In this document: positions 24,740-36,321 of the stretch, piece after piece | Layout: every line of letters begins with the position of its first letter | Position numbering within the stretch: the stretch's first letter is position 1 | Assembly (NCBI GenBank): GCA_011009095.1 | Contig: VTPC01090889.1 | Span: 62,001 to 126,000 of the forward strand | Reading direction: 5' to 3' | Source of the DNA: Ignelater luminosus | Lineage: Eukaryota; Arthropoda; Insecta; Coleoptera; Elateridae | DNA: 64,000 nucleotides | Made by a program: the position numbers and the translations under genes | Notes under the pieces: generated by a model | Database searches by the model: none | What the model saw: the letters and a program-made list of their open reading frames with translations, nothing else | Told to the model about the DNA's origin: nothing

Positions 24740-25380
24740 GCTTTGCTAATATTAATAGATACCTTCCTTTTTGGCCTTTCAAAGAATCTGATGTATCTAT
24801 GCTTTTTAACTCATTTTTAATTTTCAAGGTGAGTTGTTTTTTGTAGATTCTGTCCAAAAACTGTTCTGCTTTAAACACTTCTATAGGTTTTAATTTGGGC
24901 ACAAATAGGAAGTATTGGGAAGATTTTCGCGCTGTATAACACAAATAATACTACGTAATTTTTTTTCCAAAATTTCCAAAGCATTAAACTAGTCTTAAAT
25001 CATCTTGTACAGTGCTTTAGTGCTGCTAAAAGTTTTAAGAATTTCCCACATCGCGTATGCGTTTTTTTTCTTCATTCCCATTTTAATTACTTTCAAAACA
25101 GAGAACATTTTATTACATGGTATAACTTTGACTCTTGCATTAAACCTTCGCTTCGGAATAGCCACGATCGAAGATAAAGAAGCTAGATGCCTGAGCTTTT
25201 GTTTCTGTTTGATTACCCAATACTCATTAGTTCTATTCTTAGATCGCATTGGAATGAAATATGTGAGTCAATGTTTTACTATGCTGGCGTTGATGCTAGG
25301 CTTCATTCCAAGCGTGAATTCGTGATTCGAATCTTGAGTCAAAGCTTTGCTGTTTTTACTGCTATGAAGCATAAAACATC
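24740..25380 (-). pseudogene. Unidentified decayed protein-coding relic
   Basis: On the minus strand, several adjacent open segments in changing frames read like real protein rather than random sequence. Examples are IPKRRFNARVKVIPCNKMF and KKKNAYAMWEILKTFSSTK (about 25,010-25,190), and KLKPIEVFKAEQFLDRIYKK (about 24,830-24,890). They are rich in Lys, Glu and Leu. In-frame stops lie between them and the last part runs into the MITE at 24,728. I do not recognise the family. It could be a decayed transposon protein or a host retrocopy. The overlapping plus-strand open frame is probably its shadow. Confidence 0.35.
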
Positions 25381-25505
25381 GATTACTTGAAATAATAAAA
25401 ACTGAAAGCAATTCGGCTAGTTGTAATCAGATAATCGAGCTTGTACTGTATTTAGTTATTTTGGCTACAACTGACTTTCTTTTCAGAAAACATCTTTCTA
25501 TTAGA

Positions 25506-26093
25506 ATGGCATTATTAAACAGCATTTTAGAATATAAGCCCGACACTTGGGACGAACGAGATTATGACGACGTCCGTTTTGTAAGAATTCCTTTGCAAAA
25601 ACGATCCGGGGAATTTAGGGAAATCGAAGCAGAATTTCTAGGGAAGTTTGGAAGCGATAAGGCTGTTCTGGGAATCGAAAGAATTCAACATCCATTCGCA
25701 TACGGAAGATACCAGATACGAAAACGGCATCTCCAAAAACTGAATGGGAGAATACCATCGGTAAATTAAGTAAAGTGATTGTTGCAATAAACATGTTTAA
25801 TACTTACTGAAAATTTCTAGGAAAAGAGGGTATTTTACGCTATTTACGATAGTAATAAAATTGACCAAATTTTAGAATTTAATTGTGATGAAAGAAGAGG
25901 AGGCTGCATGTATAACAAGTACGGTTATTCATCTTTAAGCTCAGAATATGTTCTTGTTGTAAACACTTTCTCAGACTATGGGTTCGATGAACGTGATACG
26001 CATCGTTATCCAGAATACCTTATAAGACACGAAAAGAACAACACACGATCTAATGACTTAGGTTATTTATTTGACCAATTAAAACTTTATTAA
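25506..26093 (+). CDS. PARP-like protein copy B (divergent, probably non-catalytic)
   Basis: Coding exons are 25,506-25,760 and 25,821-26,093 (175 aa), with a 60-bp intron in phase 0. ATG 25,506 lies 19 bases after an acceptor at 25,486, exactly as in copy A. The first 85 residues match copy A closely ([32 protein letters not shown]) and resemble the start of a PARP catalytic domain. The second exon carries VFYAIYDSNKIDQILEFNCD, which lines up with the LFHGTS...I...NFD segment of PARPs but lacks His-Gly. It ends with [12 protein letters not shown], matching the YPEYLITF C-terminal strand. The central YGKG-YFA part is missing. Unlike copy A it has no CTD-like exon and stops 17 codons after RH. 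AATAAA at 26,123 gives a plausible poly(A) signal. Role unknown; a binding or regulatory pseudo-enzyme is a guess. Confidence 0.75.
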
Positions 26094-26128
26094 GTGATGA
26101 CTAGGTACTCATCGGTACTTCAAATAAA

Positions 26129-27496
26129 AGTATTTATAACTCTTGTTTTTTGTGTAAGTGTTTAGTTTTTCGTTTTTTTTTTTAACTTGTATTAGTATAT
26201 ATCACTATTTTATTCTAATCCAATTAGTATTGTAATGAATCTGCAATGTCTAACTTTTTTGGATAGTTAAATAAATGTTTTTAAACTATTAAAGTTGTAA
26301 TACTTCCTTTTAAGAATCTAATCCCATAGTAGTAATTTTTGAAAATAGCTTTCCAGTATTAAGTAAGTGATTATAATCCAGTTAAAAAAAATAAATTTTT
26401 GCACACAGTCAACCAAACATGAAACAGCCACGTTCAGAGGTCTTAAGCTTTACAAATGAACAGGTAAGAAATCACGACTTCAATTTATTTTGGGCTATAC
26501 CAAAAACAAAAGATCAACCATGCATGGGCTACCTTTAGAGAAATAAACAAGGAAAAATTTGTATAACCAAATTACACCGGACCAGTTATCCGAATCTCAA
26601 AGATAAAACGTCCAACCCTTATCAATTTGCTAACAAGATCTATAATGAAATAAAAATTAACCAGAAAGGCAAGTTACAGCTATGAAAGTTGCAATCATGA
26701 AAGTTTAAATGTATGGGGAATTATACCCTAGTCCCGCTTGCTACCATAAATAAATGAAACAATTCGTCAACCCAAAAATTGATTTAATAATTAAAAAAAC
26801 TACAACAAAATCAATCAACCTCTCAGTGTAAACTCATCATTATCAAAAAAAAAAACTGTCAAGAAATACAAGAACACACCAAAAGCACAAATTAAATACA
26901 ACTCATGTAACGGAAACGAGAAGTGAACGTTACAATATATTTTTCTTTAATTTATTCAGAATTACAATATTGAATTTCTGTTTGGGGATCAGCTAATTTA
27001 ACTATTGTCAAACTTTTAAAAGTACTTTAAAATAATGTTTTAAAATGCATTTTTAAATTAGATTTTCATGAACCTACAAATGATTTCGTTACAAATAATT
27101 AAAAAAATCCTAATTTAAAATTCAATGTCAGTAAAGATTATCATGAACATTTAATTAGACAAAGTAATTGTTTTTATAAAAATTAAAACGGATATTGGCA
27201 AGAGCTTCATTTTTCAATGGATAATAGAATAAAATAATTTACCAAAAACATTAAGAGATTTGAAAGAATCACAGAAATTCAAAACATATCTAAAAACATA
27301 CTATCGAAATTGTAATACAGAATAATTCTTTTCTTTCTAGTTTGCCAATTCTAGTTTTTTGTTTCTAGAAATTTTCATTTTCATTCATCTATATTGTGAA
27401 TTACGGAATTCAAATCCTAATACTCACTCTCCTATTTTTCTTTCATTTCATTTCTTAGCATTTCTCTGCTTAGTTTATTTAGGTGCATTATTTATA
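26129..27496. other. Intergenic, nothing recognised
   Basis: AT-rich DNA downstream of PARP-like copy B. No exon, RNA gene or inverted repeat could be supported. Confidence 0.4.
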
Positions 27497-27989
27497 CAGG
27501 ATGTTAGAAGATAGTATCAAAAACTGCAAGGGCATGTGGTACTCATGAAAATAAGTAAGAAAATTTAGATAAACATGTGTCCGGAAATCTTACTAAAAAA
27601 TAACGCATTCTACGGGAAAAATGCAAGAGTAACTTTTTTTTGCCAAATCGGTTGTTAATTTTTAAAAATCGAAATTTTTTTTAATTTTTCAGCAGCGTAA
27701 CAATTTTCTTTAGAGGAGTGAGTTAGTCCCCCCTGTAATTCCCCACCTCTGATAAAGATATCAAACAAAACTATGTAGAATAGTATACACCTAAAAGTAA
27801 CGAGCAGGTAAAGAATTTCATTCCAATATCTCACCTTGTTCTTGGAATATTAAATTTTGAATAAAAGTTTGACACCCTGTATCTTGAAAACAGTGCATTT
27901 TCGGACACATGTTTATCGAAACTTTCTTACTTATTTTCAAGAGTACTACACGCCCTTGCAATTCTCGAAACTATTTTTTAAACATCCTG
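27497..27989. mobile_element. TA-flanked MITE with inverted repeats of about 95 bp
   Basis: The ends are CAGGATGTT beside TA on both sides. The arms share TGCAAGGGC(A/G)TGT, GAAAATAAGTAAGAAA and GATAAACATGTGTCCG. Length 493 bp with a non-coding centre. Fits a Tc1/mariner-type non-autonomous element. Confidence 0.85.
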
Positions 27990-28839
27990 TATGTATACTT
28001 AATTTTTGTTTTTTATATTCCCTGTATAAACTACTTAACATTTTTTGAGAAATGCTGGCTGCACAATTGACCCATTCTAAAGCACTAACTAGCTAGTAGT
28101 AGAAGCTTTAATCAACCGCATTTCAGACAGACGTCTAGGCTAAAGGTACTTTTTTAATTTGGAAATTTAAACAAAACAATATAATATTTCATAATAATAC
28201 AGGATATGAAAGATGTCTGTATTAGAGATCAATGTATCGATGTTTTTCTTCCAAAGCATCTACAGCTTATTATTCATTAAGATTGGAAATACTCCATTTT
28301 TAAAGCCGAATTCCTGTAGCAAATAAGTAACAAAAGTAAAAAAGAAATGTTTAAAAGAGGTATCAGCACCCAATAGGAAAAAAAAAGAAGTTTTTTATTC
28401 TACAAAGATAAAAACGTAGATGTAAATTTACTTAAATGAAACACTTACTGGATGTTAGTACCATTGAATATTTGCTTTGATTTCAGAAGTTATTAAATAA
28501 TTATTTTTTATGAAAATCGTAATATAAACTTGTAACAGTTATCAAGGGTGTTAAAAATGGTGTCAAATATTTAAAGGACAAACAAGTTCAATATATGGAC
28601 GTATCAACTGTTTTCGAGTTCAGAACGATTTTATTTTTCGATAACTTAAGCACCGCAAAATGCAATTATCAGAGAAGATGTTCAAATGTTCTATCCTTGC
28701 ATGTTTCCGCAGGATCTACTCTCAGGAAGCATTTAGAGCATTTTTGATAATTCGCCCTGTTTTTATCCCAAAAAAAACGGTTGACTTGTCTTCCAGAATC
28801 TACCATATTTCCAAAACTTTTGGTATAATATTTATCATA

Positions 28840-30100
28840 ATACGAAGATTGTTCAATGGAAACACGTTTGATCAGGGTATCGGTGACTTCGTCGCCATGG
28901 CAACAGAATTCATTTGAGTTTTTGTCTGTTTAAGTACTAATGTGTAATGACGCATTTATCAAAAACATTTGCATTTGGTTCTTTTCTAAGCATTGTTACC
29001 GAGTTACAAAATGACATTCATGATCGAAAGTTCGTCCAAAAAAATCTGCGTGCTGTTATTCAGTTTTGGCAGCTGAGGGTCGTCAGCCAATGGAAATTTA
29101 TACGAGAATGAAAGCTGTATATGGTGACTAAAGTTATACTCATACGGCAGTGGTTGAATGGTGCAGAAAATTTCGACAAAAAGAAGAGAATCCTCCCAAG
29201 ATTTGGCTCGTCCTGAACCTGCACATGTTATTGCATCAGATGAAAATATGAGACAGCTGGAAACTGCTTTACGCGCAAATAAGCGTATCATAGTTAGAGA
29301 ACTTTCTCAGATGTTAACTGTCCATTCCATAACTCATAGTCTTGGTTATCACAAAGTTGTTGCTCAGTGGATTCCACAGATGAACAGAAGAATCTGCGTT
29401 CGGCCTTAGCAGTACAGCATTTGATGCGCTATCAACAAGGTAATGCCTTTTTACACCAAATTTTTGCTAGTGACGAGACTTGGTGTTATCACTACGAACC
29501 AGAATCCAACGTCAGAGTAGGTATGCAGTGGAAGCATTCACAATTTCCGAAGGCAAAAAAAGTAATGGTGGCTGTGTTTTTTTATTACGAGGGTGTGCTG
29601 CTCTTGGATTTTAAAGAACCTGTTCTTAACATTAACGTTGAACAATGTTCAGATACCGTAAAAAGCTTCTACGTGTCAGCATCAAGAATAAACGTCACGG
29701 CAAGCTCACAAGTGGTGTCATTCTTCTGCATGATAATGCTCAACCTCATGTGGCTCATACAGTTCAAGGTCTGGTTGGGCGTATGAAATCAAAAGTCTTA
29801 GAACATCCGCCGTACACTCCCGACTTGTCACCGTGTGATTTTCATGTGTTTGGCCCATTAAAACAGTCACTAAAAGGGCGGCGGTTCAATTCGGACGTAG
29901 AGGTAGAGATTGCTGTTAGGAAATGGTTCCGCAAACAACCGAAAATATTTTATCAGCAGGGTATTTATAGATTGGTTAAACAATGGGATTCATGCCTTAC
30001 TCATGATGGAGATTTCTTTTGAATTTGTCGAATAAAAAATGTCTTACAGCTTCTAAAAGTGTTTCCATTGAACAATTCCCGTACTATTAATGTGTAAGTT
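28840..30100 (+). mobile_element. Broken mariner (DD34D) transposon
   Basis: Inverted blocks containing TTGTTCAATGGAAACAC lie near 28,850 and 30,065. Between them the plus strand keeps a mariner transposase in at least three frames. It has an N-terminal helix-turn-helix region (EGRQPMEIYTRMKAVYGD, HTAVVEWCRKF, about 29,075-29,170), an ELSQMLTV region, then the catalytic blocks DETWCYHYEPE (about 29,473), LLHDNAQPHVAH (about 29,723) and PDLSPCDFHVFGPLK (about 29,818). There are 34 residues between the second and third Asp, as expected for mariner. In-frame stops and frame changes make it dead. A CATCCTGTA near 30,220 may be its true right end. Confidence 0.9.
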
Positions 30101-30402
30101 TGAGAGCATTGTTATTTAAAAATAAATGCTTACAAACCTGTTAATATTTCTCATAAGAATCTGCTTCAAAAGAAAAATAAAACTTTTTATCGTGCTTTAT
30201 GAAAATACTTTCGTGTCATCCTGTAGACATCTACAATAAGTGGTTGGTAATCTTGGCAGTACATATAACGAAACAAGTTTTTCTTTTTTGTTTATTTGTT
30301 GGTAGCACTAGTAATTTTAATTCTTTCATATTTTGACGCATTTGCTAGTCATTGCGTTGACGTTGGTGTTTTTCAGTCGAATCTTTTAAGTTTTTATTAA
30401 TT

Positions 30403-31540
30403 ATGGGTTCTATACGTGTAATTAACGATGAGTCTCACTTCCAATCTGAATTAGCAGCAGCTGCTGCAAGACTGGTTGTAGTAGATTTTACTGCTAGTTG
30501 GTAAGTAATATTTAACCTTAAATACGAAATTTTTGTGATACTTAAAACTGTGTTAGGTGTGGACCTTGTCAAAGAATCGCACCGGTTTTCCAACAATTAT
30601 CAACTAAGTATACTAAGGCTGTGTTTTTAAAGATTGATGTAGATAAATGCCAAGAAACTGCTGCAGCGCAAGGTGTTTCAGCAATGCCAACTTTTATCTT
30701 TTATCGCAATAAGGTAAGAAGATATAAAACACTTTTTTTATCTACTAATCATTAATATTATACCTCTTTGTTAGACAAAGATTGATCGTATACAAGGGGC
30801 TGATCCTACAGCTCTAGAAAGTAAAATCCAACAGTACTACGGTGCAGATGAGAGCGATGATTCCGAAGGGATTTCTGGACATGTAGGTTGTATCCATAGT
30901 AATTATATATTAATTCGAGAGTTTTATATTTATAGATGGATCTATCGCCATTTATTTTAAAAGCCAATTGTGAATGTTTGAACGAACACGATGATCATCC
31001 TTTTACTCATTGTCTTCAAGCAGGCGGTGGTTATCTACAATCGGACTGTGATGAACAAGTAAGAAATATTATAAATTAATGATATCAGTAATAAGACGAG
31101 TGTTTTCAGTTAATTTTATCCATTGCATTTAATCAAGGTGTAAAAATACACAGTCTAAGAATTAAAGGTCCTGCAGATAAAGGTCCTAAGAACATCAAGA
31201 TTTTTATTAACCAGCCGCATACATTAGATTTTGATCTAGCTGATAGTTACACCAGTGTTCAGGATGTGGAGTTAGTATATGTTTAGCTATTGTTTTTATA
31301 TATCCTATATGGTAAAATCTGTTTTATAGGTTAACACCCAATGATTTGGAAGGAAATCCTGTTAACTTACGTTATGTGAAATTCCAAAATGTTCAGAACG
31401 TTCAGTTTTTCATAAAAGATAATCAATCCGGAGGTGAAATAACCCAAATTGATCATTTTGCTATAATTGGTTCACCAATTAGTACTACAAACATGGGCGA
31501 TTTTAAACGAGTTGCTGGAAAGAAAGGTGAAAGTCATTGA
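30403..31540 (+). CDS. TXNL1: Thioredoxin-like protein 1 (thioredoxin + PITH domains)
   Basis: Six exons: 30,403-30,500, 30,557-30,713, 30,775-30,882, 30,936-31,058, 31,110-31,270 and 31,330-31,540. All have GT-AG introns of 51-61 bp and together give 285 aa (the human protein is 289). Residues 1-105 form a thioredoxin fold with the active site WCGPC (Cys34 and Cys37). An acidic linker (ADESDDSEG) leads to a C-terminal PITH domain (about 120-280, including LRIKGPADKGPKNIKIFINQP and LRYVKFQNVQNVQFFI). TXNL1 is a cytosolic redox protein that binds the 26S proteasome through its PITH domain. No missing motif or frame problem. Its promoter must lie between the mariner relic and 30,403. Start chosen by homology and the VINDESHF opening. 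Confidence 0.97.
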
Positions 31541-33215
31541 GGATGATAATTAGAAGAATTTTTAATCAATGCATTAAGTTATGGAAAATATGAGATAATA
31601 CAAGTTAGCTTAAGTAATAACATTTATTTGATATTTATACTGGAAATAAGTTGTAATATTACTTTTAAGTTGATCTAATATATTTAGAAATGTTACCGGT
31701 GTATTTTTATTTTTTGCTTTCAACAAAACCTGTTGAAAAATAAGACGTCTTAATTCCCAAATGGATCATAATTCTCTACAAACTACAAATTAAGTGTAGT
31801 AAAAATTCCAAATTCAAATAAACAATAGATTGAAGTGGCTAACTTCAAGTCGTAATCATAGTGCAACAAACATGCATCTGCATATTGTCTTAGACAGAAA
31901 ATAAAATTATTTTTAAGCCATGAATATCAAAGCATAGTATAATGCTAAAGATTCAGTAGTAACTTTACTGCCTGTTGGTGCACAGATGTTTGTTCCATCA
32001 CGATTATGACTTGAAGTTAGCTGCTTAACTGTTGTGTTTTCTTATCAAACTTTGATATTCCGAGTACCAACCCAGAAATTACTAAATTAACATTGTCAGA
32101 AAAATCAAAAAGAAAATTTGACTAGTGCATATTCTTACCTCATATACTAGGAAAGAGTATGTACAAATTGGCATTACTTTATGGAGGTACTAGCATTACC
32201 ATTTTAACATCATGAATAATTATTGCAATCAAAGGTCCCAAATCCAATATAATCAGTGTGCTCATCATGGTATCTTATTTCACAGCACAAACATTCAATT
32301 AAGACCTCTTTGAGAGGATCAGCATATACTTCTAGACGAGGAGAGCAACATATAATTTGATTTGTTGGCTTGCTTGAAAACTTTCCGAGTATTGTAGATA
32401 TTCTTGGAATCCTTAAGCCTTGGAAACTTTCAGACTGAAATGAAGACTTTGACTCATACTAGCATTTGCATCTACAATTAAATATATTGTTACTGCTATC
32501 TTAAAAATCACTGGCCTACAACCCCACTTGAAGAAAGCTTCAATTTCATACAAGAAACATTAAGATTCATGGCTAGAGTATGAAAGTGAGATAGATAAAT
32601 ATTACATTACAATCAGTGAAAACTAAAAAAGGTAATTATTTTGTGAATAACGCCCTGAATTCACGAAGAACTTCTTGTTATGAACGACAAAGAAAACACA
32701 ATAGTACCTACTTTAAAAATTTATTTCGAATAAATTGCTGTATACTCTGCTTGCTTGATCCTCCCACATGCACATTTGTGCATACATCTTATCACCTTAA
32801 GTTTTAGGACAAAAAAAAATATATCATGGAACTTTGTAAACACAGTTTGATTGGATTTATTCCAAATCTTTCACTCTTAATTTAGCACAAGAAACAAAAC
32901 CTAATTAATTATACATTGTAAAAGTAACAGTTACTATTACAAACAAGTTTGAAGTACAATTGAACTTCGTTAACTCAAACCTGAAAGGAACGGGAAAAAA
33001 ATTCGACAACAAATTCTATGGTAAATGTTGCTCCATACACAGTTTTTCTCTGTAATCTGTCACTATTTTGAAAAACCAAATTATCATCTTATACCAATTC
33101 AAGTTATCGAAGTTCAAAAATACACTAAAAACTAACTACAATAAATGTCAATATATAAAAACAACAAAACATATGTATATAAAATGTTTATTGCAATAAA
33201 TACAAAAAGCTATTA
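31541..33215. other. Spacer between TXNL1 and MTPAP 3' ends
   Basis: Convergent intergenic region. It contains the small MITE at 31,834-32,024 and otherwise AT-rich DNA without recognised features. TTTATT at 33,187-33,192 is an AATAAA on the minus strand, about 25 nt past the MTPAP stop. Confidence 0.5.
31834..32024. mobile_element. MITE related to the 22,632 element
   Basis: Inverted ends built from GGCTAACTTCAAGTCGTAATCAT and its partner ATGATTATGACTTGAAGTTAGC (right side reads CGATTATGACTTG). The interior shares TGCCTGTTGGTG with 22,632-22,737. About 190 bp, no coding capacity. Confidence 0.6.
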
Positions 33216-35362
33216 CTACCTTCTCGATTTTTGCCGAGAAACTTTTCTGATATTATTTCCAATATTTCTTATTCTTTGATTAGTATCAGTTCTAATTTGT
33301 TGTATTTCCTTTTCAACGTTTTCATTCTTTATTATCACACTCTCTTGGGTTTGTTCAGTATCATCAAACAACTTACTAACTTCCATTAATCTTCCTTGCT
33401 TAGATGGAATAACAGAATTGCTAGGATATACTTTCCTTTTACTTTCAAACATTTCTAAAATTCCCCAATTTGATGTTTTCTTTTCCTGGGACTCTAATAT
33501 CCAAGTAGCATTTCGTAATTCATATTTAAATTTTTCCAATTCTTCTAAACTAACATTTTTACTAACGTTTAAGCCACGTTCTAAAGGATTAACGATATAT
33601 AAGGGGCTATGTTCTGGTTTTGTTATTGAAACAGCTTCATTTAGACATACTGCTTTTGTACTAAAATCAAAGGACGAATAGAATTCACAAAATTGTTTTA
33701 ATAGTGACTCCAAGTTATCCGTATTTGTAGTTTTATATTTTAACTTTTCAATATCACGTAAAAAAGTGCAATTAATACCATCTTCTGTGACAAATTTGTC
33801 TTTTGAGCCTAAAAATATTCAACTTACTTTCCATATGTACATTTTAATCATTACACATACCAGCATTCTTTATAAGAGTATTAAATGTTGGAAGTATAGG
33901 AGGGCAGTTGTCTGGTTGTTGAAGAAAAGCTAATACAAGCAATGTCATGGAAAAATTAGTAATCCATCTTCCTGGTGAACTATTAGTTAAACCTACTTCT
34001 TTTGCCCATTTTCGTATTGTAAAAACTAAAGGACGAACTCTCTCATCTATAGATCCAAACATATACAGTAAATCTGACATACATACTCCTGACCTATGTA
34101 GAAAATGTGTAAAATTAAAATAATCTATTCACAAATATCTAACTGTAGCTTACATATTACTCATAGACAAATCACATTCAACATCAGTCAACTGTTGGTA
34201 GTATTTTATTATTGGCACCCGTGCTTGTAGAATTTTTCTAATTTGTGTGCAACCAGGTAAGAAGAATTGTAATAAGTCACCCATAACTTCCATGTGTCTT
34301 TGTGATATAGATCTATCATAACCATTCAATGCTTTGCTATGAAACACTAATCTGCTTTCTCCTGAAATCTAATAAATCTACTATAAATCAAAATTAAAAA
34401 TTTATTTAACAAAAATTACCTTATCACCTGCTAGTCGCAAAACAAGATCTAAATCGCATCCCATTTTTCCAAAACCATTAACAGAAGAACCAAATGGATA
34501 TGCAATTGCATTTGGGAATAACCCTAAAAGACACATTTCCACTTGTCTTGCTGTTAGAAATCGTAATCGTGTGGCAACTTCGTTTAATGTTGTTATATTA
34601 TGAAGGGTTGAAATTTGTTCAGATATCTAAAATATTTGTTATCACTACTTCTTTTCTTTGATAAATAAATTTGAAACTAACATTATTACATGAACGCAGA
34701 GCTTCTCTAATATCCTCTTCTTTTGGGATACAATTTCCATTTTCAATATCTAATTTAATACTTTTTGATTGTTTTAGTTTAGATTTACGACCAGAAGCCT
34801 TAAACCATAGAAAATTAGTTTGCACAGGAATACCTTCAAAATCGTTCACATGGGAACTGTACGTTAACAGTTGCTGTACTTCGCTTTCTTTTGAGAATTC
34901 AACTATTAAAAAGTGCTAAAATTACCTATAGTTATTGACAATCTAAAGATAGAGTATATATTTACCAACTGCTCTCCTCCTGCAGTATAATGGAATATAT
35001 TGTTTACTGTGCCAAACGTACTACAATAAGAATGCAATTCTTTATATGACTGAGCTGATTGAACTTGTACCAATACACTTTTGCTTGCTTCTGATCGCCT
35101 ACATCTCATCATTTCCAAGAACGGCACAAATCCATCTTGATCTGCTTTTTTAGCTAAATAATTTTGTTTTAAGGTTATTTAATGAAAAAAGCATAACCTA
35201 TAAATTCTTACCTTCAAGTGATATTCGGCGTGAAAAAACTGTATTTGCAGAGTTTCTCCATTTCCTTAGGAGAGATAAATTCGGATTTATGTTTGAATTT
35301 AAATTTTGTGAGAAACGAAAATTTTTTAAAAGAAAGATCCGACCTACCACATTTGTTAGCAT
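33216..35362 (-). CDS. MTPAP: Mitochondrial poly(A) RNA polymerase
   Basis: Seven exons on the minus strand: 35,362-35,212, 35,153-34,966, 34,915-34,682, 34,626-34,420, 34,368-34,154, 34,093-33,861 and 33,808-33,216 (606 aa; human 582). All junctions keep phase with GT-AG sites. Residues 1-50 are Arg/Leu/Ser-rich without acidic residues until the end, a likely mitochondrial targeting peptide. The nucleotidyltransferase core has GSSVNGFGKMGCDLDL (GSS at 237-239, metal-binding Asp249 and Asp251). The third Asp is probably Asp326 in VECDLS. The PAP-associated region includes DLLYMFGSIDERVRPLVF and IRKWAKEVGL. The enzyme adds short poly(A) tails to mitochondrial mRNAs. The C-terminal 100 residues are Lys/Gln/Asn-rich and weakly conserved. 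The upstream ATG at 35,387 is in another frame and gives only a short peptide. Confidence 0.95.
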
Positions 35363-36321
35363 TTCGCCTCCTCGTCACTTCGCCCATATTGTTCTAAAAG
35401 CTATGTTGCCAAGTTTGGCAATTTTTAAATTGATATTTTTTCGATTTTCTATTTGATGAATTTTTCAAACGAGTAGTTTTATACATCTTTAAAATCTTTT
35501 GCAATTTAAAAAGTTTTCATAGAAGATAATAATAAGTTCTGGCAGATATAAAATAAATCCGGAATTAAAATATTGCTTCTTTAAAAAGTGATGATTTAGC
35601 AAGAAAATTGCTGTTTTTACTGTCATGTAATGAAAATTATTTTGGTATATACCACTATAATGAACGTCTTGAAAATATGAAAAATTATATTTTTCTTTTT
35701 ATTTAGGATCGACATAAGGTTAGTTCCTTTATTTCTTCTGGATTTTCCAATGTATCCCTGCATTCGATAAGGTACCTCTTATAGCTATTTTTGTTCGAGA
35801 CTGTCTCTTGTTCTCATCACTGAAATCTGAATTATTATTTAACACTGCGTTTGGTAAGGTACATCTGACAGCTATTTTTACTCGGGATCATCTCTTGTTC
35901 TCGTCACTCAAATAAAAATTCAGATTTGAGTGTCAAGAACAAGAGACGATTTCGAGCAAAAGCAGCTGTCAGAGGTCCTTACCAAACACAGGGTTAGTGA
36001 CAAGAACAAGAAACAATTCCAAGCAAAAGCAAGTGTTAGAGGGACCTTATTGAATGCAGTATACATAAATTAGTCTGGTTATACACATAAAAGGAAAATT
36101 ATTTTCCTATTTAAAACTTGAAGGTAATTTAGGGACAATAAAAGATACAAAGATGGTTAAATGAAATAAAGTAAATTGTAGGTTTACAAATAAATAACTT
36201 CACCCAATTCAACCAACTTTCTACCTTTTTTTGTAGTGAAGGTCTATTGTAGAAATACCATTTTTAAAATAAGATATATTTTCTTTTTTAATTTTACAAA
36301 AGCTAAACTTATATTTACATA
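35363..36321. other. MTPAP upstream region and Tantalus-like 3' flank
   Basis: Holds the MTPAP promoter (no TATA box recognised), the foldback repeat at 35,758-36,059 and the 3' flank of the next minus-strand gene. No extra exon seen. Confidence 0.4.
35758..36059. mobile_element. Foldback repeat, each arm a tandem duplication
   Basis: Ends CTGCATTC(G/A)ATAAGG and complement. Each arm of about 145 bp itself contains two tandem variants of a block with GGTAAGG(T/A)(A/C)C, CTGACAGCT, TCTCTTGTTCT and CACT. The whole can fold into one long hairpin with a centre near 35,930. No coding capacity and no clear target duplication. Confidence 0.7.

Noticed and set aside
24995-25325. Plus-strand hydrophobic open frame as a membrane protein
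   Set aside because: It is the complement of a Lys/Glu-rich minus-strand relic, which makes the opposite frame look hydrophobic.
33418-33681. Plus-strand open frame opposite the last MTPAP exon
   Set aside because: Shadow of the coding strand.
35363-35387. Upstream ATG at 35,387 as the MTPAP start
   Set aside because: It reads another frame and stops after about 58 codons. The ATG at 35,362 gives a targeting peptide and joins the later exons in phase.
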